Source: Metabacillus arenae
GTDB lineage: Bacteria; Bacillota; Bacilli; Bacillales; Bacillaceae
Length of the DNA: 50,222 nucleotides
Direction: 5' to 3'
Assembly: GCF_014773385.1 (NCBI RefSeq)
Contig: NZ_JACXAI010000013.1
Span: 1 to 50,222 of the forward strand
A program made the position numbers and the translations under genes. Positions 25,870-34,680 of the stretch are shown piece by piece (position 1 is the stretch's first letter; each line of letters opens with the position of its first letter). The notes under the pieces are model-generated. The model did not search any database, was not told where the DNA came from, and saw only the letters and a list, made by a program, of their open reading frames with translations.

Positions 25870-27270
25870 GTGATGGACATAATCGAGAAAATCAACGGAG
25901 TTCTCTGGGGAACCCCTAGTTTAATTTTGTTGTTTGGGACAGGTTTATTTTTAACAATCGCTTTAAAAGGTTTACAGTTTAGAAGATTGCTATATGCCTT
26001 TAGGCTTGGTTTTGGAAAAGAAAACGAGTCATCAGCCGCAGAAGGAGATGTTAGTAACTTTAAAGCCCTGATGACCGCGCTTGCTGCAACTATTGGAAAT
26101 GGAAATATTGCAGGTGTGGCAACGGCGATTACTCTTGGTGGTCCTGGTGCGATCTTTTGGATGTGGATTGTCGGATTGTTAGGGATGGCTACGAAATATT
26201 CTGAAGCATTGCTTGCGATGAAATACCGCGTGAAAAATGAAAATGGTGAATTTTCTGGCGGACCTATGTATTATGTGGAAAAAGGGCTTGGGAAACAGTG
26301 GCGGTTTCTTGCAATTGCCTTTGCATTTTTCGGTGCCTTTGCTGCTTTAGGTATTGGAAATAGTGTTCAGTCCAACACGATTGCAGATGTGATGAAGGAT
26401 AGTTTTGGAGTTAATGGTTTAACAACAGGGATCATTCTTGCGATGTTAACAAGCTTGATTATTTTTGGCGGACTGCAACGAATTAGTTCAGTTGCCAGCT
26501 TTTTTGTGCCAATTATGGCTTTCCTATATATTGGCGGAGCATTGTTAATATTAGCTATTAATTTTGATCAAATTATCCCTGCATTCCAACTCATTTTTCA
26601 CTATGCGTTTAATCCTGTTGCAGCAGCAGGAGGATTTGTCGGAGTTGCCGTAGTCGAAGCGATCAGAAGCGGTGTTTCCCGCGGAATCTTCTCAAATGAA
26701 GCTGGCTTAGGAACAGCTGCTTTAATTGCAGGGAATGCTAAAACCGATCATCCGGTAAAGCAGGCATTGGTTGCAATGACTGGAACTTTTATTGTAACAA
26801 TTATTGTCTGTACAATGACAGGCTTAGTGTTAATTATTACTGGATTTTGGGATCCTTCAGGCGGATTGCTGTCAGGCGTTCAGCATGATCCAAGTCTTGA
26901 TGGAGGAGCTCTAACATCTGCTGCATTTGCTTCCACACTTGGATTAGCAGGAGAATATATTGTTGCATTTTCAGTTATTTTCTTTGGTTTTTCAACAATT
27001 GTTGGCTGGTATGTATATGGCGAAAAATGCTTTGAATACCTTGTAGGACAAAAAGGGATATTAGGTTATCGCATTGTTTATATAATAGCGTGCGGTCTGG
27101 GAGCAGTGGCAAACCTAGGCGTTGTTTGGGCATTTGCCGACATGGCCAACGCTTTAATGATGATTCCTAACCTAATAGCACTATTACTTTTATGGAAAGT
27201 AATCGTCAATGAAACAAACGACTTTTTTGAAAATCACTACAAATTAACCGAATATAAAAAAGTGAGCTAA
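25870..27270 (+). CDS. alsT: Sodium:alanine (AGCS family) symporter, AlsT-like
   Basis: This membrane protein of about 466 residues imports alanine and related small amino acids with Na+. AGCS signatures are clear: FKALMTALAATIGNGNIAGVATAITLGGPGAIFWMW, then EFSGGPMYYVEKGLG, and SGVSRGIFSNEAGLGTAALI in the centre. About 10-11 helices are present. GTG 25870 (8 nt after AGAGGTG) or ATG 25873 is the likely start; the ATG at 25852 lies before that site. It is divergent from adeR-ald, which makes uptake and deamination of alanine one local module. A wobble-containing terminator follows. Confidence 0.92.
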   Translation: MMDIIEKINGVLWGTPSLILLFGTGLFLTIALKGLQFRRLLYAFRLGFGKENESSAAEGDVSNFKALMTALAATIGNGNIAGVATAITLGGPGAIFWMWIVGLLGMATKYSEALLAMKYRVKNENGEFSGGPMYYVEKGLGKQWRFLAIAFAFFGAFAALGIGNSVQSNTIADVMKDSFGVNGLTTGIILAMLTSLIIFGGLQRISSVASFFVPIMAFLYIGGALLILAINFDQIIPAFQLIFHYAFNPVAAAGGFVGVAVVEAIRSGVSRGIFSNEAGLGTAALIAGNAKTDHPVKQALVAMTGTFIVTIIVCTMTGLVLIITGFWDPSGGLLSGVQHDPSLDGGALTSAAFASTLGLAGEYIVAFSVIFFGFSTIVGWYVYGEKCFEYLVGQKGILGYRIVYIIACGLGAVANLGVVWAFADMANALMMIPNLIALLLLWKVIVNETNDFFENHYKLTEYKKVS

Positions 27271-27286
27271 GTAAAAAACAGTGAAG

Positions 27287-27312
27287 CCTCTTGAGAAATC
27301 GAGAGGTTTTTC
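27287..27312 (+). terminator. Terminator of the symporter gene
   Basis: CCTCTTGA pairs with TCGAGAGG (one G-T pair) followed by TTTTT. Confidence 0.75.
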
Positions 27313-27676
27313 CTTTGGTTTCAGGAAGTCAAATTCTAATATTGGAACCTGTATCAAACCCGCAAATCTGGCTTATTTCTTGGGATATCTGTTCAGAAAA
27401 GGAGTATTTGTCACGAAAACCGGATTGGAACAGCTGAGAATAGGAAACCAAATTGCCCGAACTAACACGTAAAGGAGAAGGGACGTTCAAATTGCCTCGC
27501 ATAAGAAAGAGACTGGTTCAAAAATGTATTATCTGGACCCTATTAAGAATGTATCAATGCCTTAAATGTTCAATCAAAGCATAGTAAAGCAGAGTCAGCT
27601 ATTGAATTCATCTTTTGGCTATAGAAAACATCATCATATAATAAGGGATATAAAGGGATATAAAGGTAGGTAGTAT
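27313..27676. other. Intergenic stretch before yueD
   Basis: No credible gene. A 63-residue plus-strand frame (27281-27472) runs through the terminator and has no ribosome site. Just before yueD there is a direct repeat of GGGATATAAA (about 27643-27664) and an upstream TATAAT that may be the promoter. Confidence 0.35.
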
Positions 27677-28441
27677 ATGATGAATGTATTTATTGTAACA
27701 GGTGCTTCAAGAGGGCTTGGTCAAGCATTAGTTAAAGGACTTCTAGAAAAGGAAAGCCGTTTTTTCTGCCTGTCCAGGCAAACAGATGATGAATTGCGGA
27801 ATTTAGCTAAGGAAAAGGGAGCAGAATTAGAGTTTATTAACCTAGATTTGATGGACATTACTAAAATCAAAAAAGCAATCCCGGATATAGCAGCAAAAAT
27901 TGATTTTGAAGCAATGGATCAAATTTATTTAATAAATAATGCAGGAACTGTCAGTCCTACTACCACAGTAGGTGGGGCAGAGGTTGATAAGCTTGCACAA
28001 AGCATCCACCTAAATTACATGGCACCGATGGTTTTAAGTAATGGATTTGTGAAACATACAAAGCAGTTTAAAGGAAGAAAAGTCGTAGTCAATATTTCTT
28101 CAGGGGCAGCAAACCGTCCGGTTCATGGGTGGAGTGAATACTGCAGCGACAAAGCTGGTTTAGACATGTTCACAAAAACGTTTGGACTAGAGCAAAGCCG
28201 GGAGAAATATCCAGTAGAAGTCATTTCATTTTCACCGGGTGTGATGAATACAGGAATGCAAAAAGAAATCCGGAGTTCAAGTATGAAAGATTTTGCAGGA
28301 GTGGAAGACTTTAAAGAACTTCATGAAAAAGGCTTGCTCCATTCTCCTCAATTTGTAGCAGACCAATTGATTAAGCTAATGTCAGGTAAGCTGGAAAACG
28401 GAAGAATATACGACATTAAAGAGTTTTTATCCGACTGGTAA
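27677..28441 (+). CDS. yueD: Short-chain dehydrogenase/reductase (YueD-like, sepiapterin/benzil reductase type)
   Basis: This 254-residue NADPH-dependent oxidoreductase has the SDR cofactor motif TGASRGLG (about 9-16), the NNAG motif (LINNAGTV, about 89-96), and the catalytic Ser/Tyr/Lys set: NISSGAA, then WSEYCSDKAGLDM. The Tyr and Lys are separated by C-S-D. It resembles B. subtilis YueD, described as a benzil reductase and related to sepiapterin reductase; the natural substrate is unknown. AAAGGTAGGTAG precedes the first ATG; the second ATG (27680) is equally possible. Cytoplasmic. Confidence 0.87.
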   Translation: MMNVFIVTGASRGLGQALVKGLLEKESRFFCLSRQTDDELRNLAKEKGAELEFINLDLMDITKIKKAIPDIAAKIDFEAMDQIYLINNAGTVSPTTTVGGAEVDKLAQSIHLNYMAPMVLSNGFVKHTKQFKGRKVVVNISSGAANRPVHGWSEYCSDKAGLDMFTKTFGLEQSREKYPVEVISFSPGVMNTGMQKEIRSSSMKDFAGVEDFKELHEKGLLHSPQFVADQLIKLMSGKLENGRIYDIKEFLSDW

Positions 28442-28585
28442 TCTATCGGGCATCATTTCCACTCCCATTTAGGGAGAAAAAGAAAATTTCGCTTTAGCTA
28501 GGGCAAGTTTAGATATTTTTCATATACATATAGAATAATAATAAGTCAAGCCATCTTAAAATTGGTACTGAGAGGAATACACAGG

Positions 28586-29038
28586 TTATTCGCAGGTTAA
28601 TTCAAGAAATTTTTTTTCAATTTCCTCGAATTGAAAAGAGGAATAGATGCGATAATCTCGGCTGTCAAGAATACGAAAATGCTGACTAATAAGATTTTGC
28701 TGGAGGCGATAGCTGCTTACCTCTTTTAAGTTACGCCACCAAACCTTGCCTCCAAGCGTCTTTTCTTTTCTAGACTGCAGTTTTTGATGAGCAAAAAGCT
28801 GTAAAACCTCCAAAGGATCACCACCAGTGAGCTGCTGAACAATTTGACTATCTCTAAAAAGGGCGCAAATGGTCACAGAGGTCGGCCAATTTGCTTCTTG
28901 CCTGCCTTTCTCAATCTGAACGAGTGTTTTTTTAGAGACGCCCAATATAGAAGCCATTTCATCCTGTGTATAATGGAATTCGGTCCGAATCAATTTTAGT
29001 TTCTCAGAAAGTTGCATGACAAGATCTTGTTTATTCAT
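28586..29038 (-). CDS. XRE-family helix-turn-helix regulator
   Basis: This 150-residue protein has an N-terminal Cro/C1-type HTH: LKLIRTEFHYTQDEMASILGVSKKTLVQIEKGRQEANW (about residues 15-52). The C-terminal half (WWRNLKEVSSYRLQQNLISQHFRILDSRDYRIYSSF) probably binds an effector or partner; I do not recognise it. An AAGGAGC site precedes the ATG. It is divergent from yueE across about 400 bp. Target and signal are unknown. Confidence 0.82.
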   Translation of the reverse strand: MNKQDLVMQLSEKLKLIRTEFHYTQDEMASILGVSKKTLVQIEKGRQEANWPTSVTICALFRDSQIVQQLTGGDPLEVLQLFAHQKLQSRKEKTLGGKVWWRNLKEVSSYRLQQNLISQHFRILDSRDYRIYSSFQFEEIEKKFLELTCE

Positions 29039-29441
29039 AAAAAAGCTCCTTCAGAAAAAAATCTCTATAAGTGTAATTTTACACCTATTTATAGCTCATT
29101 TCAACTTTAGAACTATAAATCTAGTAGTATCGAGCTTCTAGAAAAATTGTCTAAGTTAGTCAACCTATTACGATTTTTTTACGGAAGAAGGCAGTAGAGG
29201 AAAATAACCAAAAATATCAACGAATTTAGTCGAATATTCGATATATTGGAAGCTTGGAAATTTCGAAGATAAACTGCCATCGACTCACTTCTTTCTTGCC
29301 CTATTTAGCCATATATAGTTTTTGCCTGATAGCCAATCATCTTCCAAAAATTATATGTCATCCAATTTACCAAAAGGTTTGCCCTCGAAACCTATAATAT
29401 GTTAATTTAGATAGAAATACTTACGTGAAGGAGGGTTTTAC
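29039..29441. other. Intergenic region between the XRE regulator and yueE
   Basis: About 400 bp with no gene. It holds the second locus of the TTATCTTCG/TCGAATA repeat (29215-29273) and must carry the divergent promoters, which I could not fix. Confidence 0.4.
29215..29290. repeat. TTATCTTCG repeat family, locus 2 (inverted)
   Basis: TTTCGAAGATAAA (29261-29273) is the reverse complement of the unit repeated at 16519-16595. Just before it, TTTAGTCGAATATTCGATATAT matches the reverse complement of the 16600-16630 flank, at the same relative position. Two loci 12.6 kb apart thus share a composite element in opposite orientation. Confidence 0.55.
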
Positions 29442-29975
29442 ATGCAAAAAGTGACTCTTACCGAGGTATTTACTCATCCTATTGCTCAAAAGTATTTAAA
29501 ACGTTCCGGTATGGCCCATGCCATTTCGTGTACGTACCATGCTTACCGCCTGGCACTAAAGCATGGCGCTGATCCTGATCTGGCAACAAAAGCGGCACTG
29601 CTTCATGATATTGGCCATTATGAATGGTATACAGATGGTGAGTGGGATTATGAAAAATATAAACAAAATGACATTCACGCAATAAAAGGGGCAGAAAGAG
29701 CACATAAACTGCTCGTCCGATTAGGTGAACACCCGAAAGCTGCAAAGGAAATTGCCCTAGCGATTTTGCTGCACACAGATTCTTATTTACCTGAGGGTAC
29801 GCTTAATCAAAATACGCTGCAAAAGGTTGTTCGCTTAGCTGATGAAAAGGACGAAGAACCGGAAGGTCTTCATCATTATCGACAAATTTCAGATGAGCTT
29901 GCTCTAAAGAAAATCAGAGAAATTGATCGTAAGATTTCAGACCTTGCTATAAATCCTCTTAAGAAATCTGTTTAA
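29442..29975 (+). CDS. yueE: HD-domain phosphohydrolase (YueE)
   Basis: This 177-residue protein has an HD metal-dependent hydrolase core: GMAHAISCTYHAYRLA (His26), KAALLHDIGHYEW (His55-Asp56), and ALAILLHTDSYLPE for the third ligand group. Such enzymes cleave phosphate esters of nucleotides; the substrate here is unknown. GGAGGG lies 9 nt before the ATG. Neighbour order yueD..yueE..yueF matches B. subtilis. Monocistronic with a terminator downstream. Confidence 0.87.
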   Translation: MQKVTLTEVFTHPIAQKYLKRSGMAHAISCTYHAYRLALKHGADPDLATKAALLHDIGHYEWYTDGEWDYEKYKQNDIHAIKGAERAHKLLVRLGEHPKAAKEIALAILLHTDSYLPEGTLNQNTLQKVVRLADEKDEEPEGLHHYRQISDELALKKIREIDRKISDLAINPLKKSV

Positions 29976-29976
29976 A

Positions 29977-30013
29977 AGGGAGCCCTGATAAAACCACATG
30001 GCTCCTTAAATTT
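29977..30013 (+). terminator. Terminator of yueE
   Basis: GGAGCC pairs with GGCTCC and flanking A/T pairs extend the stem; the tail is TTAAATTTT. Confidence 0.55.
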
Positions 30014-30299
30014 TGAATCTTCTCTTCCTCCCTTATTCGAAATTTCCCCAAATTGGTTTACATACTTTGTTTTGCAAATTTCCTTTCACCAGGCTGACTC
30101 GAATGTGTTTTTCTTTTAAGCTAAAATTGCTAGACAATAACCTGATTCCTAATAAAAGTAGAAATCTTTTTAAAATCCATTTTTTATATGCTTTTCCTCC
30201 TTATCTATTTTTAAGAGAAAGCCGGCGGTTGGTTCCCTTTATTCATAGTTTCAGAATGTTTAATTTAAATAAAGTAATTACGCATTAAGGTAAGTGGTT

Positions 30300-30430
30300 A
30301 TTGGCCAGCTTAGCCACCCGCCCTTAGGTCATAAGCCAATTCGCCCGGGAAGGTAAAGAATACCTCCAGCGGGCTCGCTCGAATGCTTGCCGCTGAAGAA
30401 CCAGCGTACTCAGAGCTTTTCGTTCTTTTA
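30300..30430 (+). repeat. Dispersed intergenic repeat family R, copy 1
   Basis: Begins TTGGCCAGCTTAGCC, contains GGTCATAAGCCAATTCG, then GGCTCGCTCGAATGCTTGCC, and ends GAGCTTTTCGTTC. The same block order occurs at 32668-32790 and 34986-35143, all in the same orientation. GC-rich against its AT-rich surroundings. The last part forms the spurious N-terminal extension of the next gene. Confidence 0.7.
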
Positions 30431-30454
30431 AAAATACTTGAAAGGGTGAACTTG

Positions 30455-30859
30455 ATGAGCAAAAGAGGATTCATTCATCATATAGAAATTAATGTTTCAA
30501 ACTTGGCCAATTCTATCCAGTTTTGGGATTGGTTCCTTACGTATATGGGCTATGAGCCTTTCCAATCCTGGGAAAAGGGGCACAGCTGGAAATTGGGTGA
30601 GACTTACCTTGTATTTGTACAAACAGAAGAAAAATATATGTCAATTCCCTATCATCGATGCGGTACTGGTTTAAATCACATGGCGTTCCATGTTGATTCT
30701 AAAGAACAGGTAGATCAGCTGAAGGACCTTCTAATGAGAAAAAATATTGATATTCTATATAAAGAGAACTATCCCTATGCAGGCGGACCCAATCATTATG
30801 CTGTTTATTTTGAAGATCCTGATCGAATAAAAGTAGAGGTTGCAGCTCCTTTTGAATAA
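30455..30859 (+). CDS. VOC (glyoxalase/bleomycin-resistance/dioxygenase) family protein
   Basis: This 134-residue protein has a paired beta-alpha-beta-beta-beta VOC fold: IHHIEINVSNLANSIQFWDWFL at the start (His8/His9), GLNHMAFHVDSKEQVDQL in the middle, and NHYAVYFEDPDRIKVEVAAPFE at the end, giving the usual His/His/Glu metal set. The superfamily includes glyoxalase I, fosfomycin-type thiol transferases and extradiol dioxygenases; the reaction cannot be assigned. I start at ATG 30455, 6 nt after AAAGGGTG. The frame is open back to 30383 only because repeat copy 1 happens to be open. Confidence 0.83.
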   Translation: MSKRGFIHHIEINVSNLANSIQFWDWFLTYMGYEPFQSWEKGHSWKLGETYLVFVQTEEKYMSIPYHRCGTGLNHMAFHVDSKEQVDQLKDLLMRKNIDILYKENYPYAGGPNHYAVYFEDPDRIKVEVAAPFE

Positions 30860-30969
30860 AAATATTTAAAAATTTCGAAAATTTATGGCATAATAATCAT
30901 AATCCAATCTTTTTTACTGTATTTTGATAGTAAGTACATTGTAGAAAAGGTATTTTTATACTGATTCAC

Positions 30970-31047
30970 TCGGGAGGTGACTGGGCTGATCCAAGAGCAA
31001 GCTCCGGGTCTATAGGGTTAGAAGAATCGGCTGCTTATGGGTCACCC
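30970..31047 (+). promoter_or_regulatory. Structured mRNA leader of the CBS-domain transporter (candidate riboregulator)
   Basis: GGTGAC (30976-30981) pairs with GTCACC (31041-31046), and inside it GCTGAT (30985-30990) pairs with ATCGGC (31026-31031), giving two nested helices around an unpaired G/C-rich interior with a GAGC-AA-GCTC block. The structure ends 7 nt before the TTG start and there is no other good ribosome site. It does not look like the M-box, ydaO, ykkC or yybP-ykoY classes. Possibly a translational switch; unproven. Confidence 0.45.
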
Positions 31048-31053
31048 AAAGAG

Positions 31054-32436
31054 TTGGACATAGTTAACCTGATTGTTATTTTGGTCTTGATTGCTTTCAC
31101 TGCTTTTTTCGTTGCAGCTGAATTTGCGATTGTTAAGGTTAGAAGTTCAAGAATGGATCAATTAATTATAGAAGGAAGTAAAAGGGCTCTAATTGTAAAA
31201 AAGGTAATATCGAATTTGGATGAATATTTGTCAGCATGTCAGCTGGGAATTACGATTACAGCATTAGGTCTGGGCTGGCTTGGAGAACCCGCTGTTGAAC
31301 AATGGATTTATCCTTTACTTGGCGTTTTTAATATGCCCAGTTCTTTGTCCCACCTGCTTTCCTTTATTTTAGCTTTCAGTATAGTCACTTTTCTACATGT
31401 CGTTGTGGGAGAATTGGCTCCTAAAACTTTTGCCATTTACAAAGCGGAAGAAATTTCACTTTGGGTATCAAGACCATTGAGGTGGTTTTATTATGTGATG
31501 TTTCCTTTTATCTGGCTGTTAAATGGCTCTTCTCGGGTATTAACAGGTCTTTTTGGTTTAAAGCCCTCATCTGAGCAAGATCTAGCACATTCTGAAGAGG
31601 AGCTGCGAATAATTTTGTCAGATAGCTTAAAAAGTGGTGAAATAAATTCCGCGGAATATAGATACGTAAATAAGATTTTTGAGTTTGATAACCGAATTGC
31701 AAAGGAAATTATGATTCCTAGAACAGAAATGATCGCTTTAACAACAGAAACTAAATTTGATAAGTTCATAGAAATTGTCTTAAAAGAGCAGTTTACCCGC
31801 TACCCGATTGTTGACGGGGATAAGGATCACATAGTCGGGATGATAAATATTAAAGAGGTATTTACTGACTTAGTCAAGGTAAAGAAGGAAGCAAGAGGTA
31901 AAATAGATTTAAACTCTTATATTCGTCCTGTCATTGAAGTCATTGATTCTATTCCTATCTATGATCTTTTGAAGAAAATGCAAAAGGAGCGGATTCATTT
32001 AGCTATTCTAATGGATGAATACGGAGGCACCTCTGGCCTTGTCACAACTGAAGATATACTCGAAGAAATTGTCGGCGAAATTCGTGATGAATTTGACCAG
32101 GATGAAATCCCATCCATTCAAAAAAAGGGCGATAATCATTATATTCTGGATGGAAAGGTTCTAATTGAAGAAGTCAACGAATTGCTTGGTATTAATATAG
32201 ATGAAGATGATCTTGATACAATCGGCGGCTGGATCATGAAGAACAACTTTGAAATTCGTACTGGTCAGGTCATTAATGCAGAACGTTACGAGTTCAAGGT
32301 TTTGCAAACGGACGGAAAGCTGGTCAAACGGATTGAAGTTAAAATCAACCAACCCCTTCCAGTCATAACAATGCATGAACAGATCCGCCCTTCTCAAAAA
32401 GAAATCCTAATTCAATCGAAAATTTCAGACTTATAA
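31054..32436 (+). CDS. CNNM/CorC-type DUF21-CBS membrane protein (YugS/YhdP family)
   Basis: This 460-residue protein has a DUF21/CNNM membrane domain (residues 1-190; four helices, with FFVAAEFAIVKVRSSRMDQL and LSACQLGITITALGLGWLGEPAVE). Two CBS domains follow (about 215-330; KEIMIPRTEMIAL and IHLAILMDEYGGTSGLVT), then a C-terminal CorC_HlyC domain. Family members such as B. subtilis YhdP (MpfA) export Mg2+; older annotations call them haemolysins. Closest in my memory is YugS. The TTG start lacks a strong Shine-Dalgarno; a structured leader precedes it. Confidence 0.9.
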   Translation: MDIVNLIVILVLIAFTAFFVAAEFAIVKVRSSRMDQLIIEGSKRALIVKKVISNLDEYLSACQLGITITALGLGWLGEPAVEQWIYPLLGVFNMPSSLSHLLSFILAFSIVTFLHVVVGELAPKTFAIYKAEEISLWVSRPLRWFYYVMFPFIWLLNGSSRVLTGLFGLKPSSEQDLAHSEEELRIILSDSLKSGEINSAEYRYVNKIFEFDNRIAKEIMIPRTEMIALTTETKFDKFIEIVLKEQFTRYPIVDGDKDHIVGMINIKEVFTDLVKVKKEARGKIDLNSYIRPVIEVIDSIPIYDLLKKMQKERIHLAILMDEYGGTSGLVTTEDILEEIVGEIRDEFDQDEIPSIQKKGDNHYILDGKVLIEEVNELLGINIDEDDLDTIGGWIMKNNFEIRTGQVINAERYEFKVLQTDGKLVKRIEVKINQPLPVITMHEQIRPSQKEILIQSKISDL

Positions 32437-32440
32437 TGTT

Positions 32441-32475
32441 AAAGCTAGGGGAAACTTACCCTAGCTTTACTATTT
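32441..32475 (+). terminator. Terminator of the CBS-domain gene
   Basis: AAAGCTAGGG (32441-32450) pairs perfectly with CCCTAGCTTT (32459-32468). The tail is ACTATTTTC, only partly T-rich. Confidence 0.65.
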
Positions 32476-32667
32476 TCTAGGGCAGCCTTAAATAAGGTTG
32501 TTTTCTATTAGATAAAATGAGATGCTCAAAGCACAAAAAGCTCCGAACATTTTCTATTCATGCTGATTAGCCTGTGAATTTGGACTCATATTAAACGCTA
32601 AATTTACTGCTGATTGTTAGTTTGTACTTCAAATCCGAACCCGTTAATGTTAAAGTAAGTGTCTTTT

Positions 32668-32790
32668 GTTCAGCTCCAGCACCTAACCCTGGTCACAAGC
32701 CAATCCTTCCAAAACGGCAAAGGCGTTCTTTACTGGAGGCCCGCCCGAGTGCTTGCCCTAGGTTGAACAAGGCGCTTGTGCTTTTCGTTC
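32668..32790 (+). repeat. Dispersed intergenic repeat family R, copy 2
   Basis: Begins GTTCAGCTCCAGCACCTA, then GGTCACAAGCCAATCC, CCCGAGTGCTTGCCCTAGG, and ends GGCGCTTGTGCTTTTCGTTC. Internal AACGGCAAAGGCGTT can form a hairpin. Same order and orientation as copies 1 and 3. Confidence 0.75.
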
Positions 32791-32807
32791 TGATGTAAAA
32801 ACAGCCA

Positions 32808-32987
32808 TTAATAAAAAGGGTAGTAAGGGTAATATGGATACGGGTAAGGATAAGGATAAGGATATCCGAAAAATGGCGGCCGAATCAAAGCACCAGCTAA
32901 CAGTCCTCCAGCAAAACCTCCAAGAAAGGGCGCGCCAAAAAATGGTCTTGGTCTCCAAAAAGGCTGTCTATAATTATTCATCATCAT
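32808..32987 (-). CDS. Small Gly/Pro/Tyr-rich protein, possibly spore-associated
   Basis: This 59-residue protein begins with three Met and NNYRQPFWRPRPFFGAP, has a Gly-rich hydrophobic middle (FLGGFAGGLLAGALI) that could insert in a membrane, and ends in a YPYPYPYPYP run followed by YYPYYPFY. GGAGG lies a few bases before the first ATG. Such compositions are common in Bacillus spore coat or surface peptides; the role is inference. It runs opposite to its neighbours. A frame on the same strand at 32758-32958 is a shadow. Confidence 0.6.
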   Translation of the reverse strand: MMMNNYRQPFWRPRPFFGAPFLGGFAGGLLAGALIRPPFFGYPYPYPYPYPYYPYYPFY

Positions 32988-33428
32988 ATACCTCCCATGT
33001 TAAATGTCTATAGGTGTTTACACACTTATAAATATGCCTGCTCCAGCTATTTTGTTATAGGCGAATGTCTTGATTTTGAGGTACATATAAAATAAGAGCC
33101 GCCATGAAAAAATGCTGGCTCAGAATAAGAGTATGCTTAGAGAGAGTAAACTGGGGATTTGTTAAATAGTGGCAGTTACTTACCCAATATAAATCACCGT
33201 CATTACAGTGAAACTCACTAAAATGGGCAGTACGCCTTCCGAAAATTGGTTGGACAAAACAAGAAAGGTCCACAGGAATTGCCGTTGCAAACGCCCGATT
33301 TGACGTAACTGCTTAAATCGGCTTTCCCCATTTAAATGAAATAATTCAAAGAAAGTAGAAACTATTGACAGGTGTTGTACGTAATAGTAGTTTGAAATTA
33401 GTGAAGAACGTCGAGGAGGAAAATCCGG
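32988..33428. other. Geneless stretch before yueF
   Basis: No supported gene in about 440 bp. GAGCC/GGCTC (33096-33121) forms a hairpin. TTGACA near 33365 with a weak -10 (TAGTTT) 17 bp on may be the yueF promoter, followed by GAGGAGG. Confidence 0.35.
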
Positions 33429-34529
33429 GTGTTAAAATCAAAGGTGCATTTCTGGACATTACAAATCCTGCTGTTATTATTAATCGTTTACGTTGGGACA
33501 AAAGTTTCGTTTTTGTTCGAACCAATTTTTGTATTTGTTTCAACGCTGTTTTTTCCAATATTGGCGGGGGGAATCTTATTTTTTATTTTTAATCCTGTAG
33601 TGAAATTACTAGAAAAGAGTAAGGTGCCTAGGACTATCGGTATTTTACTTCTTTATCTTGTGTTTATTGGACTATTTACTTTTCTTGGAGCAACAGTTGG
33701 GCCAATTGTAACGAGACAGATGACGGATTTAGTTGAGAATTTTCCACAATATATAACTGAAATACGGCAATTTATCGCAACTTTAGAAAAGTCTTGGCTT
33801 TTTAAGTGGGTGATAACCCAGGATTATGTGTCCATTGATCAAATCGAAAGTCAGCTCATGTCTTTTGCGAATACATTGCCTGGTAATATTACATCAAGTA
33901 TTTCTAAAGTGTTAGGTGTGGTGACAAATATTACATTAACGGTTGTTACGGTTCCTTTTATTCTATTTTACATGCTGAAAGATGGATATAAAATGCCAGG
34001 GTATGCCGTAAAAGTTTTACCAGTTAATTATCGCAAAGAAGGACTGAAAATTTTTGATGATTTATATGAGACCTTGGCTGCTTATATTCAAGGTCAATTG
34101 ATTGTCTCGCTGTTCGTTGGAACAGGGTGTTTTATTGGTTATTCAATAATTGGTCTAGATTATGCATTAGTTCTAGGTATCACAGTAGCAGTAGCCAACA
34201 TCATCCCTTATTTAGGGCCCTTTATCGGTGCAGCTCCAGCCGTTATTATTGGATTATTAGAATCGCCAACGCAAGCAATTCTGGCTGCATTAGTCGTTTT
34301 AATTGTTCAACAGATTGACGGAAACTTGCTGTCTCCTCTTATTATCGGAAAAAGATTGAATACCCATCCATTGACAATCATTTTATTATTAATTGGAGCG
34401 GGGAGCTTTGGAGGAGTCCTCGGCATGATTCTAGCTGTTCCTACCTATGCGGTTCTAAAAGCAGTCATCCTTAATATTGTCCGGTTAATGAGACTAAGGG
34501 CAAAATATAAAAATGAAATCCTGAAGTAG
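33429..34529 (+). CDS. yueF: AI-2E family transporter (YueF)
   Basis: This 366-residue polytopic protein belongs to the AI-2 exporter / PerM-like family: two N-terminal helices, a long extramembrane segment with PIVTRQMTDLVENFPQYITEI, and a C-terminal membrane bundle with ALVLGITVAVANIIPYLGPFIGAAPAVIIGLLESP and NLLSPLIIGKRLNTHPLTIILLLIGAG. Family members export autoinducer-2 or act as Na+/H+ antiporters; which applies is unknown. GTG 33429 is 9 nt after GAGGAGG. Position between yueE and yueG is as in B. subtilis. A strong terminator follows. Confidence 0.88.
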   Translation: MLKSKVHFWTLQILLLLLIVYVGTKVSFLFEPIFVFVSTLFFPILAGGILFFIFNPVVKLLEKSKVPRTIGILLLYLVFIGLFTFLGATVGPIVTRQMTDLVENFPQYITEIRQFIATLEKSWLFKWVITQDYVSIDQIESQLMSFANTLPGNITSSISKVLGVVTNITLTVVTVPFILFYMLKDGYKMPGYAVKVLPVNYRKEGLKIFDDLYETLAAYIQGQLIVSLFVGTGCFIGYSIIGLDYALVLGITVAVANIIPYLGPFIGAAPAVIIGLLESPTQAILAALVVLIVQQIDGNLLSPLIIGKRLNTHPLTIILLLIGAGSFGGVLGMILAVPTYAVLKAVILNIVRLMRLRAKYKNEILK

Positions 34530-34534
34530 ACGTT

Positions 34535-34577
34535 AAAAGCAGGCTTAGGTGATCTCTCATCAATCCTGCTTTTTTTT
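34535..34577 (+). terminator. Intrinsic terminator of yueF
   Basis: AAAAGCAGG (34535-34543) pairs with CCTGCTTTT and continues into a T-run. Confidence 0.8.
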
Positions 34578-34680
34578 ACCGATTCATTCCTTTACACACG
34601 AACATATAAAGTGTAGGCGCATATCCTATACAGACTGGAATATGCTTTACAAATTTTAGTTAATTTAAAGGATGGATTGT

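Noticed and set aside
27281-27472. 63-residue frame after the alanine symporter
   Set aside because: It starts inside the terminator region, lacks a ribosome site and has no protein-like pattern.
30383-30454. N-terminal extension of the VOC protein
   Set aside because: Encoded by dispersed repeat copy 1; a good ribosome site precedes ATG 30455 instead.
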